This document shows positions 1-8,622 of a DNA stretch of 64,000 bases, in pieces. Within the stretch, counting starts at the first letter, position 1, and each line of letters opens with the position of its first letter. A program made the translations under genes and the position numbers. Source of the stretch: Desulfobaculum sp044987625. Lineage in GTDB: Bacteria; Desulfobacterota; Desulfovibrionia; Desulfovibrionales; Desulfovibrionaceae. The notes beneath the pieces were generated by a model. That model did no database searches. It saw only the letters and a list, made by a program, of their open reading frames with translations, and was not told the DNA's origin. The stretch covers positions 620,001 through 684,000 of the forward strand of contig NZ_JBJDSB010000002.1 in assembly GCF_044987625.1 (NCBI RefSeq), read 5' to 3'.

Positions 1-2851
1 CGGGCTGGGAGTCCACCCGGAATTCCCCGCCGTGGTTGCGGGTGACGATGAAGTACGACACGGACAGCCCAAGGCCCGTACCCGCGCCGGCCTCCTTGGT
101 CGTGTAGAACGGCTCGAACACGCGGCGTTTGAGGGCCGCATCCATGCCGGGGCCGTTATCCTCCACCTCCACACGCACACGCTCGCTGTCGTGCGAAATA
201 CGAAGCGTAATGCGCGGCGTATCGTTTTCGAATGACTTTGTCGCCAGCGCTTGTCCGGCGTTTTTGAGCAGGTTGAGGAACACCTGCTCAATTTCCGTCC
301 GGCTGACGTGAACAAGGGGGACGTCCGCGTCGTAGTCGCGCTGGATGGTGATGTTGCGGAAGTCGTATTGCTTGTCGGGCTGATAGTCCTTGGACGCAAG
401 CTCCACGGCATCATCAAGGATGGAGCTGAGGTGGTAGGGGCGCTTGTTGGTGTCGTTGCGGCGGCTGAAATCGAGCATGTTGCGCACGATGGTGGCCGCG
501 CGGTTGCCGGCCTCGGCAATGCCCTCCAGATAGGTAGGAATGCGCCGCATGTGGAGGTATTCGCTCACTGCTTCAAGGTCCACCCCGGTGGCGCGGGCGG
601 CCTTGGCATTGGCGGGCAGATTGGGAGAAAGGCGGCGGATGATATTTTGGTTGGATTGCAAAATTGCGCCGAGGGGGTTGTTAATCTCGTGCGCCATACC
701 TGCGGCCAGCCCGCCAAGGGAGACCATTTTTTCGGATTCGAGGATCATATCCTCAATGCGCACGCGTTCGGTGACGTCATCAATGCGGATGACAGCGCCG
801 GAGGTCGTCTCCGTGCCGAGTGGATAGGCGGTGATGTCGTAAAACCGCTGTTCGCCGTCCGCAACATGGACGAGACGCGGGGTGTGCTGTGGTTCCTTTT
901 GATGGATGGCGTGGCGCACCATGGGCATATGCCCCGTCATGGCCGGGAGGATGTCGTCCAACTTCTCGCCAAGTGCCCCCTGCATGTCGATGCCCGTATA
1001 GTCCTGTGCGGCGCGGTTCCACTGGATGATGCGTTCAAACTCGTCCACGGCCACCAGCACCGAGGGCATGGAGTCCACAATGTTGCCCAGCAGCAGGCGC
1101 AGGCGGCTGAGTTCGCCCTCGGCCCGCCTTTTTTCCGTGATGTCGCGGAAGTTGTAAATGGTGCCCAGCGTAGCGTCCGCATTGACGAGGGGGTAGGTGG
1201 CGCGCTCTATGATGCGCCCATCCGTGCAGATGAGTTCGTCAAAGAGGGCGGCGTCCACTGTGGTCGCGGTGGGGCGGGGCCACTGCGGGGGCACCGTCAA
1301 TTGCTCGGCAATGCGCTCGCGCACACGCCGGACGCTGAAGCCAGAGGGGGCGTCGCTTGGGGGGATGCCCCACAGTTCATGAAAGCGGGGGTTGGTCTTG
1401 ATGATGTAGTCCGCCGTATCCGTCACCAGCAGCCCGTCCCCAGTGGAGTTGAAGGTCACGCGCAACAGCTCCTCGCGCTGGAGGAGGTCGTTGTTCATTT
1501 GGCGGAGCTTGGCGGTTTTGGTGCGGACGCGTTCTTCCAGTTCGCTGTGCGCTTTCGCCAACTCCGCAAGGGCGGTGGAACGTTCTCGGACCATCTCGTT
1601 GGCCGGGGCGGCCAGTTGGCGGAATTCGTCAAAGACCATGGCGTCCGGGTCAATGTAGGCGGCACCTGATGCGGCCTCGCGGAAGAAGTTGGTCAGTGCG
1701 GCAAAGCTGCTGTTGAGCCGGGCGGTCAGCACCCGGACGATGATGGTGATGCTGATGAGAAGCACGGCCATGATGGCCCCGATGGTCAAGACGCGGTCGC
1801 GGATGTCGGCGCGCAGGTCGGCTTCCATGGCGACCATGGCGCTGTCGAGGTCGTCGAGGTACACCCCGGCGCCAAGAATCCAGTTCCACTGCGGCACGTG
1901 CAGAAAATACGTCAGCTTTGGGTAGCGTCCCGGACCTGCGGGCTTCTCCCATACGTACCGCAAAAAACCGCCGCCCGGAGATGTTGCGGCGCGGATGACC
2001 TGTGGGATGAGGGGACGCCCGTCTTCGTCTGTGGTGGCGTTCATGGACCTTCCGGCAAGGCTTGGCTCCGCGCCGTTGGCCAGCATGATGCCGTGCATAT
2101 CCAGCGCGAAGACGTAGCCCGTTTCGTCAAAGCGGATGCGCTCTATGCGGTCCAGCGTCTCCGCCTTGATGACCTGCTCCACGTTTTCCAGGTATTCGCC
2201 GGTGCCAAGAATCCAGCCAAGGGGCTGGAACAGCTTCACGTATGCTATTTTGGGTTCCGGGCTGGCTGGTTTTCCGGGCTTTGGCCACAGGTAGCTGTAG
2301 AATCCTTGCCCCTTGGTGGCGGCAATGTCGATGAGGTCCTTCACCACACTGCGGCCACTGGGGTCGCGCAGGCCCAGAATGTTTGTGTGCTCCATCTCGG
2401 GCCGCACGGGCATGAGTTGTTCCACGCCGTGTATATCCGTGGCAAAGTAATACCCCCGGCCCGAGTTGAAGCGGATGGGGCGCAGGGCCTCGCGGATAAG
2501 GTCTTGGGTGCGTTTTGGGCCAAGGGGACCAATATTGAGTTTGTACAGGTGGCTGGCGATGGCGTGGGCTTCATCGACGCGGTCGCGGATGGCGCGGCGT
2601 AGGCGGGTGTCCGTGGTGCTTTTTTGGTAGGAGATATAGTCGAGCACCTGCGTGACTTCTTCGCGCAGGACAAGGCGGCTTTCGAGGATATGCTGTTGTT
2701 TCAGCTCCTGCGAGGTGGCCTGAAACATGGCGTATTCACTGTATATCCACAGTCCGCCAGTGAGGGCCATGGCCGCAACGGCAAGAAGCAACATGCGCTG
2801 CTTGATGGTTCGGGTCAGGCTCCGGGCCGTGGCAGAATGTGGTGCCGCCAT
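1..2851 (-). CDS. Cache/PAS membrane sensor histidine kinase (C-terminus cut by window edge)
   Basis: Membrane-bound sensor kinase that should autophosphorylate and pass phosphate to a response regulator not seen here. About 950 codons are present and the extreme C-terminus lies outside the window. Visible in order: a membrane segment near residues 18-36, a long extracytoplasmic region with two cache-like halves (about 40-350), a second membrane segment (about 354-374), a HAMP-like stretch, two PAS domains (about 455-560 and 585-695), HisKA with acceptor His721 in MAHEINNPL, and an ATPase domain with LLKNAGQA, DNGPGM and GTGLGL boxes. The ATG at 2851 has only a weak ribosome site; an ATG before MLLLAV is an alternative. 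The ligand is unknown; cache domains often bind small organic molecules. Confidence 0.9.
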   Translation of the reverse strand, partial: MAAPHSATARSLTRTIKQRMLLLAVAAMALTGGLWIYSEYAMFQATSQELKQQHILESRLVLREEVTQVLDYISYQKSTTDTRLRRAIRDRVDEAHAIASHLYKLNIGPLGPKRTQDLIREALRPIRFNSGRGYYFATDIHGVEQLMPVRPEMEHTNILGLRDPSGRSVVKDLIDIAATKGQGFYSYLWPKPGKPASPEPKIAYVKLFQPLGWILGTGEYLENVEQVIKAETLDRIERIRFDETGYVFALDMHGIMLANGAEPSLAGRSMNATTDEDGRPLIPQVIRAATSPGGGFLRYVWEKPAGPGRYPKLTYFLHVPQWNWILGAGVYLDDLDSAMVAMEADLRADIRDRVLTIGAIMAVLLISITIIVRVLTARLNSSFAALTNFFREAASGAAYIDPDAMVFDEFRQLAAPANEMVRERSTALAELAKAHSELEERVRTKTAKLRQMNNDLLQREELLRVTFNSTGDGLLVTDTADYIIKTNPRFHELWGIPPSDAPSGFSVRRVRERIAEQLTVPPQWPRPTATTVDAALFDELICTDGRIIERATYPLVNADATLGTIYNFRDITEKRRAEGELSRLRLLLGNIVDSMPSVLVAVDEFERIIQWNRAAQDYTGIDMQGALGEKLDDILPAMTGHMPMVRHAIHQKEPQHTPRLVHVADGEQRFYDITAYPLGTETTSGAVIRIDDVTERVRIEDMILESEKMVSLGGLAAGMAHEINNPLGAILQSNQNIIRRLSPNLPANAKAARATGVDLEAVSEYLHMRRIPTYLEGIAEAGNRAATIVRNMLDFSRRNDTNKRPYHLSSILDDAVELASKDYQPDKQYDFRNITIQRDYDADVPLVHVSRTEIEQVFLNLLKNAGQALATKSFENDTPRITLRISHDSERVRVEVEDNGPGMDAALKRRVFEPFYTTKEAGAGTGLGLSVSYFIVTRNHGGEFRVDSQP

Positions 2852-3045
2852 AGTTTCACTTGGGCTGGAGGGTGAGCCGCAGGACGGCGTATGCAAATCG
2901 CCTACCTCATGTCATAGTGATAAAGCACGGAAGCGGCTATGGCAAATAGACGCGGCAAAGCGCACGATACTGCCGCGCACTTGCCCTCCGGCGCTGTCTG
3001 TGCAATGAGAGCGCGGACCGATTAACATCAACGTGCGAAGAATGT

Positions 3046-3834
3046 ATGGCAAAGAAGAAAGTACGGGCCGACCAGCTCGTGTTCCAGCAGGGATTGGCCG
3101 ATAGCCGCGAGAAAGCGAAGCGGTTCATCATGGCGCGTCAGGTTTTTATTGAACTGGACGGCCGCAGGGAGCCTGTGTCCAAACCCGGCCAGCAGTTGGC
3201 CGAGGACGCCGAACTGTCCGTGAAGGGCGCGGACCGTTTTGTCTCGCGCGGGGCGCATAAGCTGCTCACCGCTATTGAGCACTTTGGCCTGTCCTGCGAG
3301 GGCAAGGTTGCGCTGGACGTTGGCGCGTCCACGGGCGGGTTCACGGATTGCCTGCTCCAGCACGGCGCGGCGCGCGTCTACGCCGTGGATGTGGGCTACG
3401 GCCAGCTTGATGCCAAGCTCCGCACTGATGAGCGCGTGGTCAACATGGAGCGTACCAATATGCGCCTTGCCCCCGATGACCTCCTCCCCGAACCTGTGGA
3501 CATGATTGTGGCGGATGTGTCGTTCATCTCGCTGGTTAAAGTCATGGGCCCGAGTGTGCGGTTTTTGAAGCCCGGCGGCGAGATTGCCGCCCTCGTCAAG
3601 CCGCAGTTTGAGGTTGGCGCGTCGCAGACCGTTAAGGGTGTGGTCAAGGACGAGCGCCTGCGTCAGCAGGCCGTGGACAAGGTTGTCCATGCGCTGGTGG
3701 CGGATATGGGGCTGGAGTTTGTCGGCGTTATCCCCTCACGCATCAAAGGCCCCAAGGGCAATCAGGAATATATCATTTATATGCGCCGCCCTGTGGACGC
3801 CGCCGAAGCCGCGCCTGAAAAGACGGACGCGTAA
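3046..3834 (+). CDS. tlyA: TlyA-family rRNA (cytidine-2'-O)-methyltransferase / hemolysin A homologue
   Basis: Predicted RNA 2'-O-methyltransferase of the TlyA family, which methylates 16S/23S rRNA in the characterised mycobacterial member. An N-terminal S4 RNA-binding domain (about residues 4-65) starts at KVRADQLVFQQGLADSREKA and is followed by an FtsJ-type Rossmann domain with SAM motif DVGASTGGFTDCLL near residues 88-102. At 262 residues it has normal family length. A rho-independent terminator follows 30 bases after the stop, so it is probably monocistronic. The old name hemolysin reflects a phenotype and not the likely biochemical role. Confidence 0.9.
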   Translation: MAKKKVRADQLVFQQGLADSREKAKRFIMARQVFIELDGRREPVSKPGQQLAEDAELSVKGADRFVSRGAHKLLTAIEHFGLSCEGKVALDVGASTGGFTDCLLQHGAARVYAVDVGYGQLDAKLRTDERVVNMERTNMRLAPDDLLPEPVDMIVADVSFISLVKVMGPSVRFLKPGGEIAALVKPQFEVGASQTVKGVVKDERLRQQAVDKVVHALVADMGLEFVGVIPSRIKGPKGNQEYIIYMRRPVDAAEAAPEKTDA

Positions 3835-3864
3835 CGGCAGCGCCGCCAAGGCCGCACCGTCAAA

Positions 3865-3898
3865 CGGCCCCGCAGGTCTGTCCTGCGGGGCCGTTTTG
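3865..3898 (+). terminator. Rho-independent terminator after tlyA
   Basis: A perfect 11-bp GC-rich stem (CGGCCCCGCAG / CTGCGGGGCCG) with a 7-base loop is followed by TTTT on the plus strand. On the other strand the stem is followed by TTTG, so it could also serve the convergent rhodanese-rubrerythrin gene that ends at 3923. Confidence 0.85.
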
Positions 3899-3922
3899 TG
3901 TCTGCAATGGGTGGATGTGGCG

Positions 3923-4762
3923 TCAGGCGGGCTGCATGCGGTCCATGAGGGTGCCAAGTGCCTTGAGGTGGCGCTTTTCCTCATCGGCGAGGGTGAGGAG
4001 CAACTCGCGCGATTCCTGCACGCCTGCCTCGCGGGCGTAGCGCATGTAGAGGTCCAGCGCCTGCGCCTCAAACATCATGCCGGCTTCCACAACGCCCTGT
4101 GCCGAGGTGAGCGCAGGCATGTTGCGCTCAATGAATTCATCGGCGGTCAGGCCACCTTCAAGGGGCGGCGCATCGCGCTGCTGGGCGGACGCCGTAAGCT
4201 GGCTTTGGTCCAATTCCTCGCCGGTATGCTGGCGGTAGACGGTGAGGAGCCACGTCTTGTGCTTGGCCTCGAAGCCTGCCAGGCGTTCAAGGGTGTCTGC
4301 GACTTCTGGCGCTTCGGCGCGTTTGTCCTTGGCCATGCGCTGGTAGAACTCGCCGAGGTTTTCCTCCATGCGGCAGGCGAGGGCGATGATTTCCGACAGT
4401 GTTTCGTCGCCGCTGAAGAATACAAATCCCGCGCTGGCTGGGCCTACCGCGCCCTCGCCTGTCCACGCCGCGATGCCGCCGACAAGGTTGTACACCTCGC
4501 CAAAGCCTTCGCCGCGGAGCATGCTGGCAGCCGCAGAGCTGCGTCCGCCGGAGTGGCAATAGGCGATGACGGGTTTGTCGTGCGGGATGGTGTGCAGGGT
4601 CTCGCCCAAGCGGGGCAGGGGGATATGCAGCGCTCCCGGCAGGTGCTCCTCTTCATATTCCCAGTCCTGCCGGACATCGAGGAGGGTGTAGGTCCCTTGG
4701 GCATTGGACGCCATGTAGGCGCGGGCCTCGTCTGGGGACATGTCCTTGTACTGGGAGAGCAT
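3923..4762 (-). CDS. Rhodanese domain fused to rubrerythrin/ferritin-like diiron domain
   Basis: 279-residue two-domain protein. Residues about 5-100 form a rhodanese domain with the active-site Cys69 in AYCHSGGRS, expected to carry a persulfide. Residues about 120-275 form a ferritin-like four-helix region with two ExxH motifs (EAKH and EKRH), as in rubrerythrin-type diiron proteins. The start at 4762 was chosen because GGCGGA lies 8 bases upstream; the in-frame ATG at 4798 has no ribosome site. It is divergent from another rhodanese gene at 4928. A cytosolic role in sulfane-sulfur or peroxide handling is inferred from the domains; the reaction is not known. Confidence 0.8.
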   Translation of the reverse strand: MLSQYKDMSPDEARAYMASNAQGTYTLLDVRQDWEYEEEHLPGALHIPLPRLGETLHTIPHDKPVIAYCHSGGRSSAAASMLRGEGFGEVYNLVGGIAAWTGEGAVGPASAGFVFFSGDETLSEIIALACRMEENLGEFYQRMAKDKRAEAPEVADTLERLAGFEAKHKTWLLTVYRQHTGEELDQSQLTASAQQRDAPPLEGGLTADEFIERNMPALTSAQGVVEAGMMFEAQALDLYMRYAREAGVQESRELLLTLADEEKRHLKALGTLMDRMQPA

Positions 4763-4927
4763 TTTGCGTATTCCGCCTATGAGTTTGATGAGAAACATAG
4801 GCTGTATGCTATCATGCACAGCACCCGCATGCAAAACCGGAGAAAAGACTTGATGATCGGGCGTGTGTGACGCAGTATTTCCCGGTTCCGTGATAAAACC
4901 GCAAGAGTTCAGACAAGTTGAGGCGAA

Positions 4928-5440
4928 ATGCGACTGTTTTCTCCGAAGATTACCTTTGTATATGAGATGGTGGCGCTGCTTGTGCTGTCCGTGGTTGCCG
5001 CGCATCTCCTAAGCGACCATCACCCCAAGGGCTTGACGTGGGAGCGCCAGCCCCTGCGGCCGGAGCTTGCCGTGGAGAGTGCGGACCAACTGCCGGAGCG
5101 GCAGGAGCTTGGCACCATTGGGACCGATATGGCCCTGCGGCTGTACGCCGAGCAGGACGCGCTGTTTGTGGACGCCCGTTTTCTTGAGGATTACGAGGCT
5201 GGGCACATCCCCGGCGCGGTGAACATTGCCCCCGGCATGTTCGCCGATGAGGTGGAGGCCGTGCTCGGCGCGCCTGAGGACGACACCACCCTTGTCATTT
5301 ATTGCAGCTCCGCAAGCTGTATGATGAGCCACGAACTGGGCGAGAATCTGCGGATGCTGGGCTACACCAATATTTTGATCTACGAGGCCGGTTTCAAAGG
5401 CTGGCAGGACGTTCAGGGCGACGTGGAGCAGAGCGAATGA
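4928..5440 (+). CDS. Membrane-anchored rhodanese-like protein
   Basis: 170 residues: an N-terminal membrane anchor (about residues 10-28) and a single rhodanese domain (about 62-165) predicted to face the periplasm. The active-site loop reads CSSASC, giving Cys126 plus a second Cys131, which allows either a persulfide or a disulfide on the loop. A GAGGCGAA ribosome site precedes the ATG. Its stop overlaps the start of the next gene (ATGA), so the two are translationally coupled; the partner is a MauE/DoxX-type membrane protein with its own cysteine pair. A thiol or sulfur relay is inferred from this pairing. Confidence 0.8.
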   Translation: MRLFSPKITFVYEMVALLVLSVVAAHLLSDHHPKGLTWERQPLRPELAVESADQLPERQELGTIGTDMALRLYAEQDALFVDARFLEDYEAGHIPGAVNIAPGMFADEVEAVLGAPEDDTTLVIYCSSASCMMSHELGENLRMLGYTNILIYEAGFKGWQDVQGDVEQSE

Positions 5441-6405
5441 GCAGAGTGGAAGACTTTGGACGCATCGTCCTTGGCGTGGTGTTCATGGCCGCGTCCGTCA
5501 TGAAGATACTGGAGCCGGGCCTGTTTGCGCAGGTGGTGCAGAATTATCAAATTCTGCCGCCCGTGGCCATCAACCCTGTGGCCATGGTGCTGCCATGGCT
5601 GGAATTTGTGTGCGGCGCGGCCCTTGTGTGCGGCGTGGCCGTGCGTGGTGCGTCCGTGCTCATCACGGGCATGCTGACGGTGTTCATCATTATCATGTGG
5701 TATAACGTCTCCCGCGGGTTGGACATCAGTTGCGGCTGCTTTTCCGTGCGCCCAGACGCCAAGGGCGAGATGATGTACTCGGTCTGGCGCGATACCGCCC
5801 TGCTGGTTTTGTCCATCCTTGTGATGTGGCGCAGCTTTGTGGAGCACGCGGCTGAGGTGCGCTCGCACCGCTTGCAGCGCGACATCCGCCGTGCCCAGCG
5901 CCGCGGCAAAACCCTCGCCACGCTGGATGCGCCGTATGCGGCCCCCTCGGGCGCTGTGGACGGAATGCTTGAGGTTGGGGCTGAGACGGCGCAGAAGGAT
6001 GACCCGTGGGCCACGCTCACCAGCACGCCGCAGGACGCGCAGACTGGTGGCGTGGCCGCAGATGGCGGCGCATTCCCCGCTGGTTATACGCCCCTTGGCG
6101 AATCCGCTTCAACCGCTCCCCGGTTTGGGGATGCCGAACGCGCTGTGGATGCTGATGGTGCCGTAGAGGGTGGCGATGCGGCAGGTGCTTCGCCACAGGC
6201 CGAATCCGCCGCTGAACCCATCGCGCTGGGGGAAGCGTCTGCCGCGACAGGCGTTGAACCAGACGCTGAATCAGATGCCGAGACAGACGCGAAATCAGAT
6301 GCAGAACCTGATGCGGAGGAGTCCGCTCCCCGCGCGCCGTCGGCCGGGCCGGAGTCGTCACAGCCGGGCGAGGAAGAACCCGGCAAGAAGGGCGGCGCTT
6401 CCTAA
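5437..6405 (+). CDS. MauE/DoxX-family membrane protein with acidic low-complexity tail
   Basis: 322 residues. The first 150 form about four membrane helices of the DoxX/MauE type, with CGCF at Cys99-Cys101 between helices 3 and 4, the cysteine motif typical of MauE-like proteins. The cytosolic-type basic stretch RRAQRRGK follows, then about 130 residues of Ala/Glu/Asp-rich, probably disordered tail with imperfect ESDAE/ETDAK/KSDAE repeats. The ATGA overlap with the upstream rhodanese gene fixes the start at 5437. The last 48 bases overlap the convergent ecfT gene. It probably passes electrons or thiols across the membrane with the rhodanese; this is inference from context. Confidence 0.75.
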   Translation: MSRVEDFGRIVLGVVFMAASVMKILEPGLFAQVVQNYQILPPVAINPVAMVLPWLEFVCGAALVCGVAVRGASVLITGMLTVFIIIMWYNVSRGLDISCGCFSVRPDAKGEMMYSVWRDTALLVLSILVMWRSFVEHAAEVRSHRLQRDIRRAQRRGKTLATLDAPYAAPSGAVDGMLEVGAETAQKDDPWATLTSTPQDAQTGGVAADGGAFPAGYTPLGESASTAPRFGDAERAVDADGAVEGGDAAGASPQAESAAEPIALGEASAATGVEPDAESDAETDAKSDAEPDAEESAPRAPSAGPESSQPGEEEPGKKGGAS

Positions 6406-7125
6406 GCACCAATGAGCGGCGTTGGCTGGGAAAGGTTCCCGCCACGCCGCTTCTTCGTCCAGACCGCGCGAGGCAATGGCGATGGTCTGGTTCCATGTCT
6501 TTTGGCTGAGGGCGCGGAGCGCGGCTTGTGGGAGCAGGATGAGGCGCTGTCGCCATGGCAGGCCGGTCCCGCGCAGGCGCATGGTCTGGCGCAGGCGGTC
6601 AAAGGTCTGCCACGTCAGCGGCAAAAAGTGGATCATGAGCGCAAGGGCGAGGGCGACGCTCCATGCGCGGCGGCCAAGTACCGGGCGCAGCATCCACGCT
6701 AAGGCCAGCCCCAGCTTACGCGGCGAAGACGACAGCGCAAGACACAGCCCCACCAGAATCAGCAGCCCCAGCCGCAGGCCAAGCAGAGCGCTGTCCGTCA
6801 AGGCGGTGGCAACGGACGCGCCGCTCCAGAGTTCCACAGCACACTTCACCACGGTCCACAGTCCTACAAAGATTACAGCCGCGGCGGTCAGCCGCAGGTC
6901 AGCCGCAGACCGGCGGCTGAGAAGCACCGTCAATGCTCCGGCGGCCACGGCAAAAGCGCCAAGGCCCACCACCCCGGCGTGAAGAACAAGCAGACCAAAG
7001 CCAAGGGCCAGCAGAATGCGGACCCGGTGGTCCAGCACGAAGTGGGGCGGCTGGGCGGGGCCGCCATGTGTGGCGCTGGCTTGGGGCGCGGCGGCTGTGG
7101 GCGCAAGGCGTTTGCCGTCCTGCAT
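6358..7125 (-). CDS. ecfT: Energy-coupling factor transporter transmembrane protein (EcfT/CbiQ family)
   Basis: 255-residue membrane protein of the EcfT/CbiQ family, the scaffold that couples the ATPase to substrate-binding S components. Several hydrophobic segments lie between residues about 35 and 170, followed by the amphipathic coupling region with FDRLRQTMRLRG and the family motif SRGLDEE. The ATG at 7125 lies two bases after the ecfA stop and has GGGAA upstream; a GTG at 7137 would overlap ecfA instead. No S component (CbiM/CbiN/NikM or vitamin type) lies nearby. Substrate is undetermined; nickel or cobalt is suggested only by nikR 1.5 kb away. Confidence 0.8.
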   Translation of the reverse strand: MQDGKRLAPTAAAPQASATHGGPAQPPHFVLDHRVRILLALGFGLLVLHAGVVGLGAFAVAAGALTVLLSRRSAADLRLTAAAVIFVGLWTVVKCAVELWSGASVATALTDSALLGLRLGLLILVGLCLALSSSPRKLGLALAWMLRPVLGRRAWSVALALALMIHFLPLTWQTFDRLRQTMRLRGTGLPWRQRLILLPQAALRALSQKTWNQTIAIASRGLDEEAAWREPFPANAAHWCLGSAALLAGFFLARL

Positions 7126-7127
7126 AG

Positions 7128-7853
7128 CTATTCCCACCGCCGCAGGGTGCGGTCCATGGTCCAGCAGTCCGGCGGGCGCACGCCATATTCCGCAATGCCG
7201 TCCAGCACCTCTTCCGGGCGTCCGGCGCGCACCAGTCTTCCGCAGTGCATCACGGCGATGATGTCGGCGAGGTCCACCAGCGGGGCAAGGTCATGCGAGG
7301 TGATAATCTGCGTGAGTCCGGCCTCTTTGCTGTCTTCAATCAGTTTGCGCATTTCGCGCATTCCGGGGTAGTCCAGCCCGCTGAGGGGCTCGTCAAGGAG
7401 CAGGAATTCCGGCTCGCGCAGGAGTGTTGCCGCAAGGCACAGCTTGCGCTTTTGCCCCCAAGACAGGTGCTGAACCGGGGTCTGCCATTGCTGGAGGACG
7501 TCAAAGCGCTGGGCCATAGCATGGGCGGCGGCTCGCCGCTGGGGACCAGTGCCGCCAAGGAGGAGGTCTTCCTCCACCGTGGAGCCGAGAATTTGCAGGT
7601 CTGCGTCCTGCAGCAGCAGTCCGGCGCTGCGCCGGAAGGCTTTTTCGTCGCCGGGCGTGGTGATGGGGCCGCGCGTAATGCTCCCCGATTGGGGCGACAG
7701 CAGCCCCGCCAGCAGGGAAAGCAGGGTGGTCTTGCCCGAGCCGTTGGCCCCGGCAAGCACCACGATGCTGCCCGCCGGGATGGACAGGGAAATATCCTGA
7801 AGCGTGGCCGGGGCGCCACTGTAGCTGAAGCAGACGTTGTGGATTGTTATCAT
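7128..7853 (-). CDS. ecfA: ECF transporter ATP-binding protein
   Basis: 241-residue ABC ATPase. It has Walker A GANGSGKTT at residues 35-43, a Q-loop near LLLQDAD, the signature as LSWGQ (130-134, where the usual motif is LSGGQ), Walker B LLLDEP with Glu155, a D-loop SGLD and a switch histidine in TSHD. It drives the EcfT scaffold encoded immediately downstream. MITIHNVCF at 7853 matches the usual N-terminus of the family; an in-frame ATG at 7877 is possible but has no better ribosome site. It is divergent from the membrane protein gene at 7968; no cobalamin or other riboswitch is visible between them. Confidence 0.88.
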   Translation of the reverse strand: MITIHNVCFSYSGAPATLQDISLSIPAGSIVVLAGANGSGKTTLLSLLAGLLSPQSGSITRGPITTPGDEKAFRRSAGLLLQDADLQILGSTVEEDLLLGGTGPQRRAAAHAMAQRFDVLQQWQTPVQHLSWGQKRKLCLAATLLREPEFLLLDEPLSGLDYPGMREMRKLIEDSKEAGLTQIITSHDLAPLVDLADIIAVMHCGRLVRAGRPEEVLDGIAEYGVRPPDCWTMDRTLRRWE

Positions 7854-7967
7854 TATGGTAGTCTCGCTTAAAGTCATAGGGCGAACAGACAGTTGCACAT
7901 GCCCCGGCCCCAGTCCAGCCCGGTGTGGGCCTTCAAGCGCGGGGGCGGAACGATTTCTGGAGGCACC

Positions 7968-8405
7968 ATGCATCAGCTGCTTCACATGTTTCATCCGGCT
8001 CTTATGGGCGTGCTCATTCTTGTGGCCCTGTATGTATTCTATACGGGAACGCAGCGCGCGAGAATGCTGCATTTGGGCCACAAGACGCGCTTCGCGTACG
8101 GACGGCACGTTTTTCTTGGCGCGTTGGTTGTGCTGGGTATGCTGCTTGGTATGCCGGGTGGGATGTATTTTGCGTGGCACCGCACCGGCGAAATTGGCAG
8201 CACGGGGTGGCACTTCGTGAATGCGGTTTGGTACATCCTGCCGCTGCTCGTTCTGGGCGGCGGCGCGGGCTGGCTGATGCATGTGCGCCGTGCCAAGCGT
8301 CTCCTTATCCCTGTGTTTCATGGGCTGTGCATGGTCCTGCTGGTTGCGCTTGCCCTGTGTCAGGCGTCTACGGGCGTGCTGATATTGCGCTCCACGCCAT
8401 ATTAA
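7968..8405 (+). CDS. Small four-helix membrane protein (DUF4079-like)
   Basis: 145 residues with about four membrane helices (roughly 6-24, 44-66, 80-100 and 112-135) and several histidines at helix ends (His2, His6, His9, and others), a pattern reminiscent of DUF4079 or cytochrome-b561-like proteins. A good ribosome site (TGGAGGCACC) precedes the ATG. It stands alone between the ecfA divergent region and a 217-base gap. I do not recognise a specific function; heme binding is only a possibility raised by the histidines. Confidence 0.65.
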   Translation: MHQLLHMFHPALMGVLILVALYVFYTGTQRARMLHLGHKTRFAYGRHVFLGALVVLGMLLGMPGGMYFAWHRTGEIGSTGWHFVNAVWYILPLLVLGGGAGWLMHVRRAKRLLIPVFHGLCMVLLVALALCQASTGVLILRSTPY

Positions 8406-8622
8406 ATTATGTGAGGCCCTCTCCAACCCACACGTGTCCCGCAGGTGCCCGCCAGAGGACGAAATCCTTACGTTTTCGGCGCAGGGTGTCATATTCTGCG
8501 TGTGAAAAATGGTGCTTTGTATGCCAGCTCTATTGACATCGTGTTACTGCGGGTGTAGCGCCGGACGTGGAGTGGAGCGCAATAATTGCTGCATCCCACG
8601 TTTGTAAGGAAGTGACACGATT

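Noticed and set aside
251..1669. A 472-codon plus-strand frame opposite the histidine kinase
   Set aside because: The minus strand carries PAS, HisKA and HATPase motifs; the plus frame has none and is a shadow.
7854..7967. Possible cobalamin or metal riboswitch upstream of ecfA
   Set aside because: No B12-box or other conserved core seen; too short for a cobalamin riboswitch plus promoter.
8533..8561. TTGACA with a TAGCGC hexamer 17 bases later before the methyltransferase gene
   Set aside because: The -10 is too poor to list as a promoter on sequence alone.
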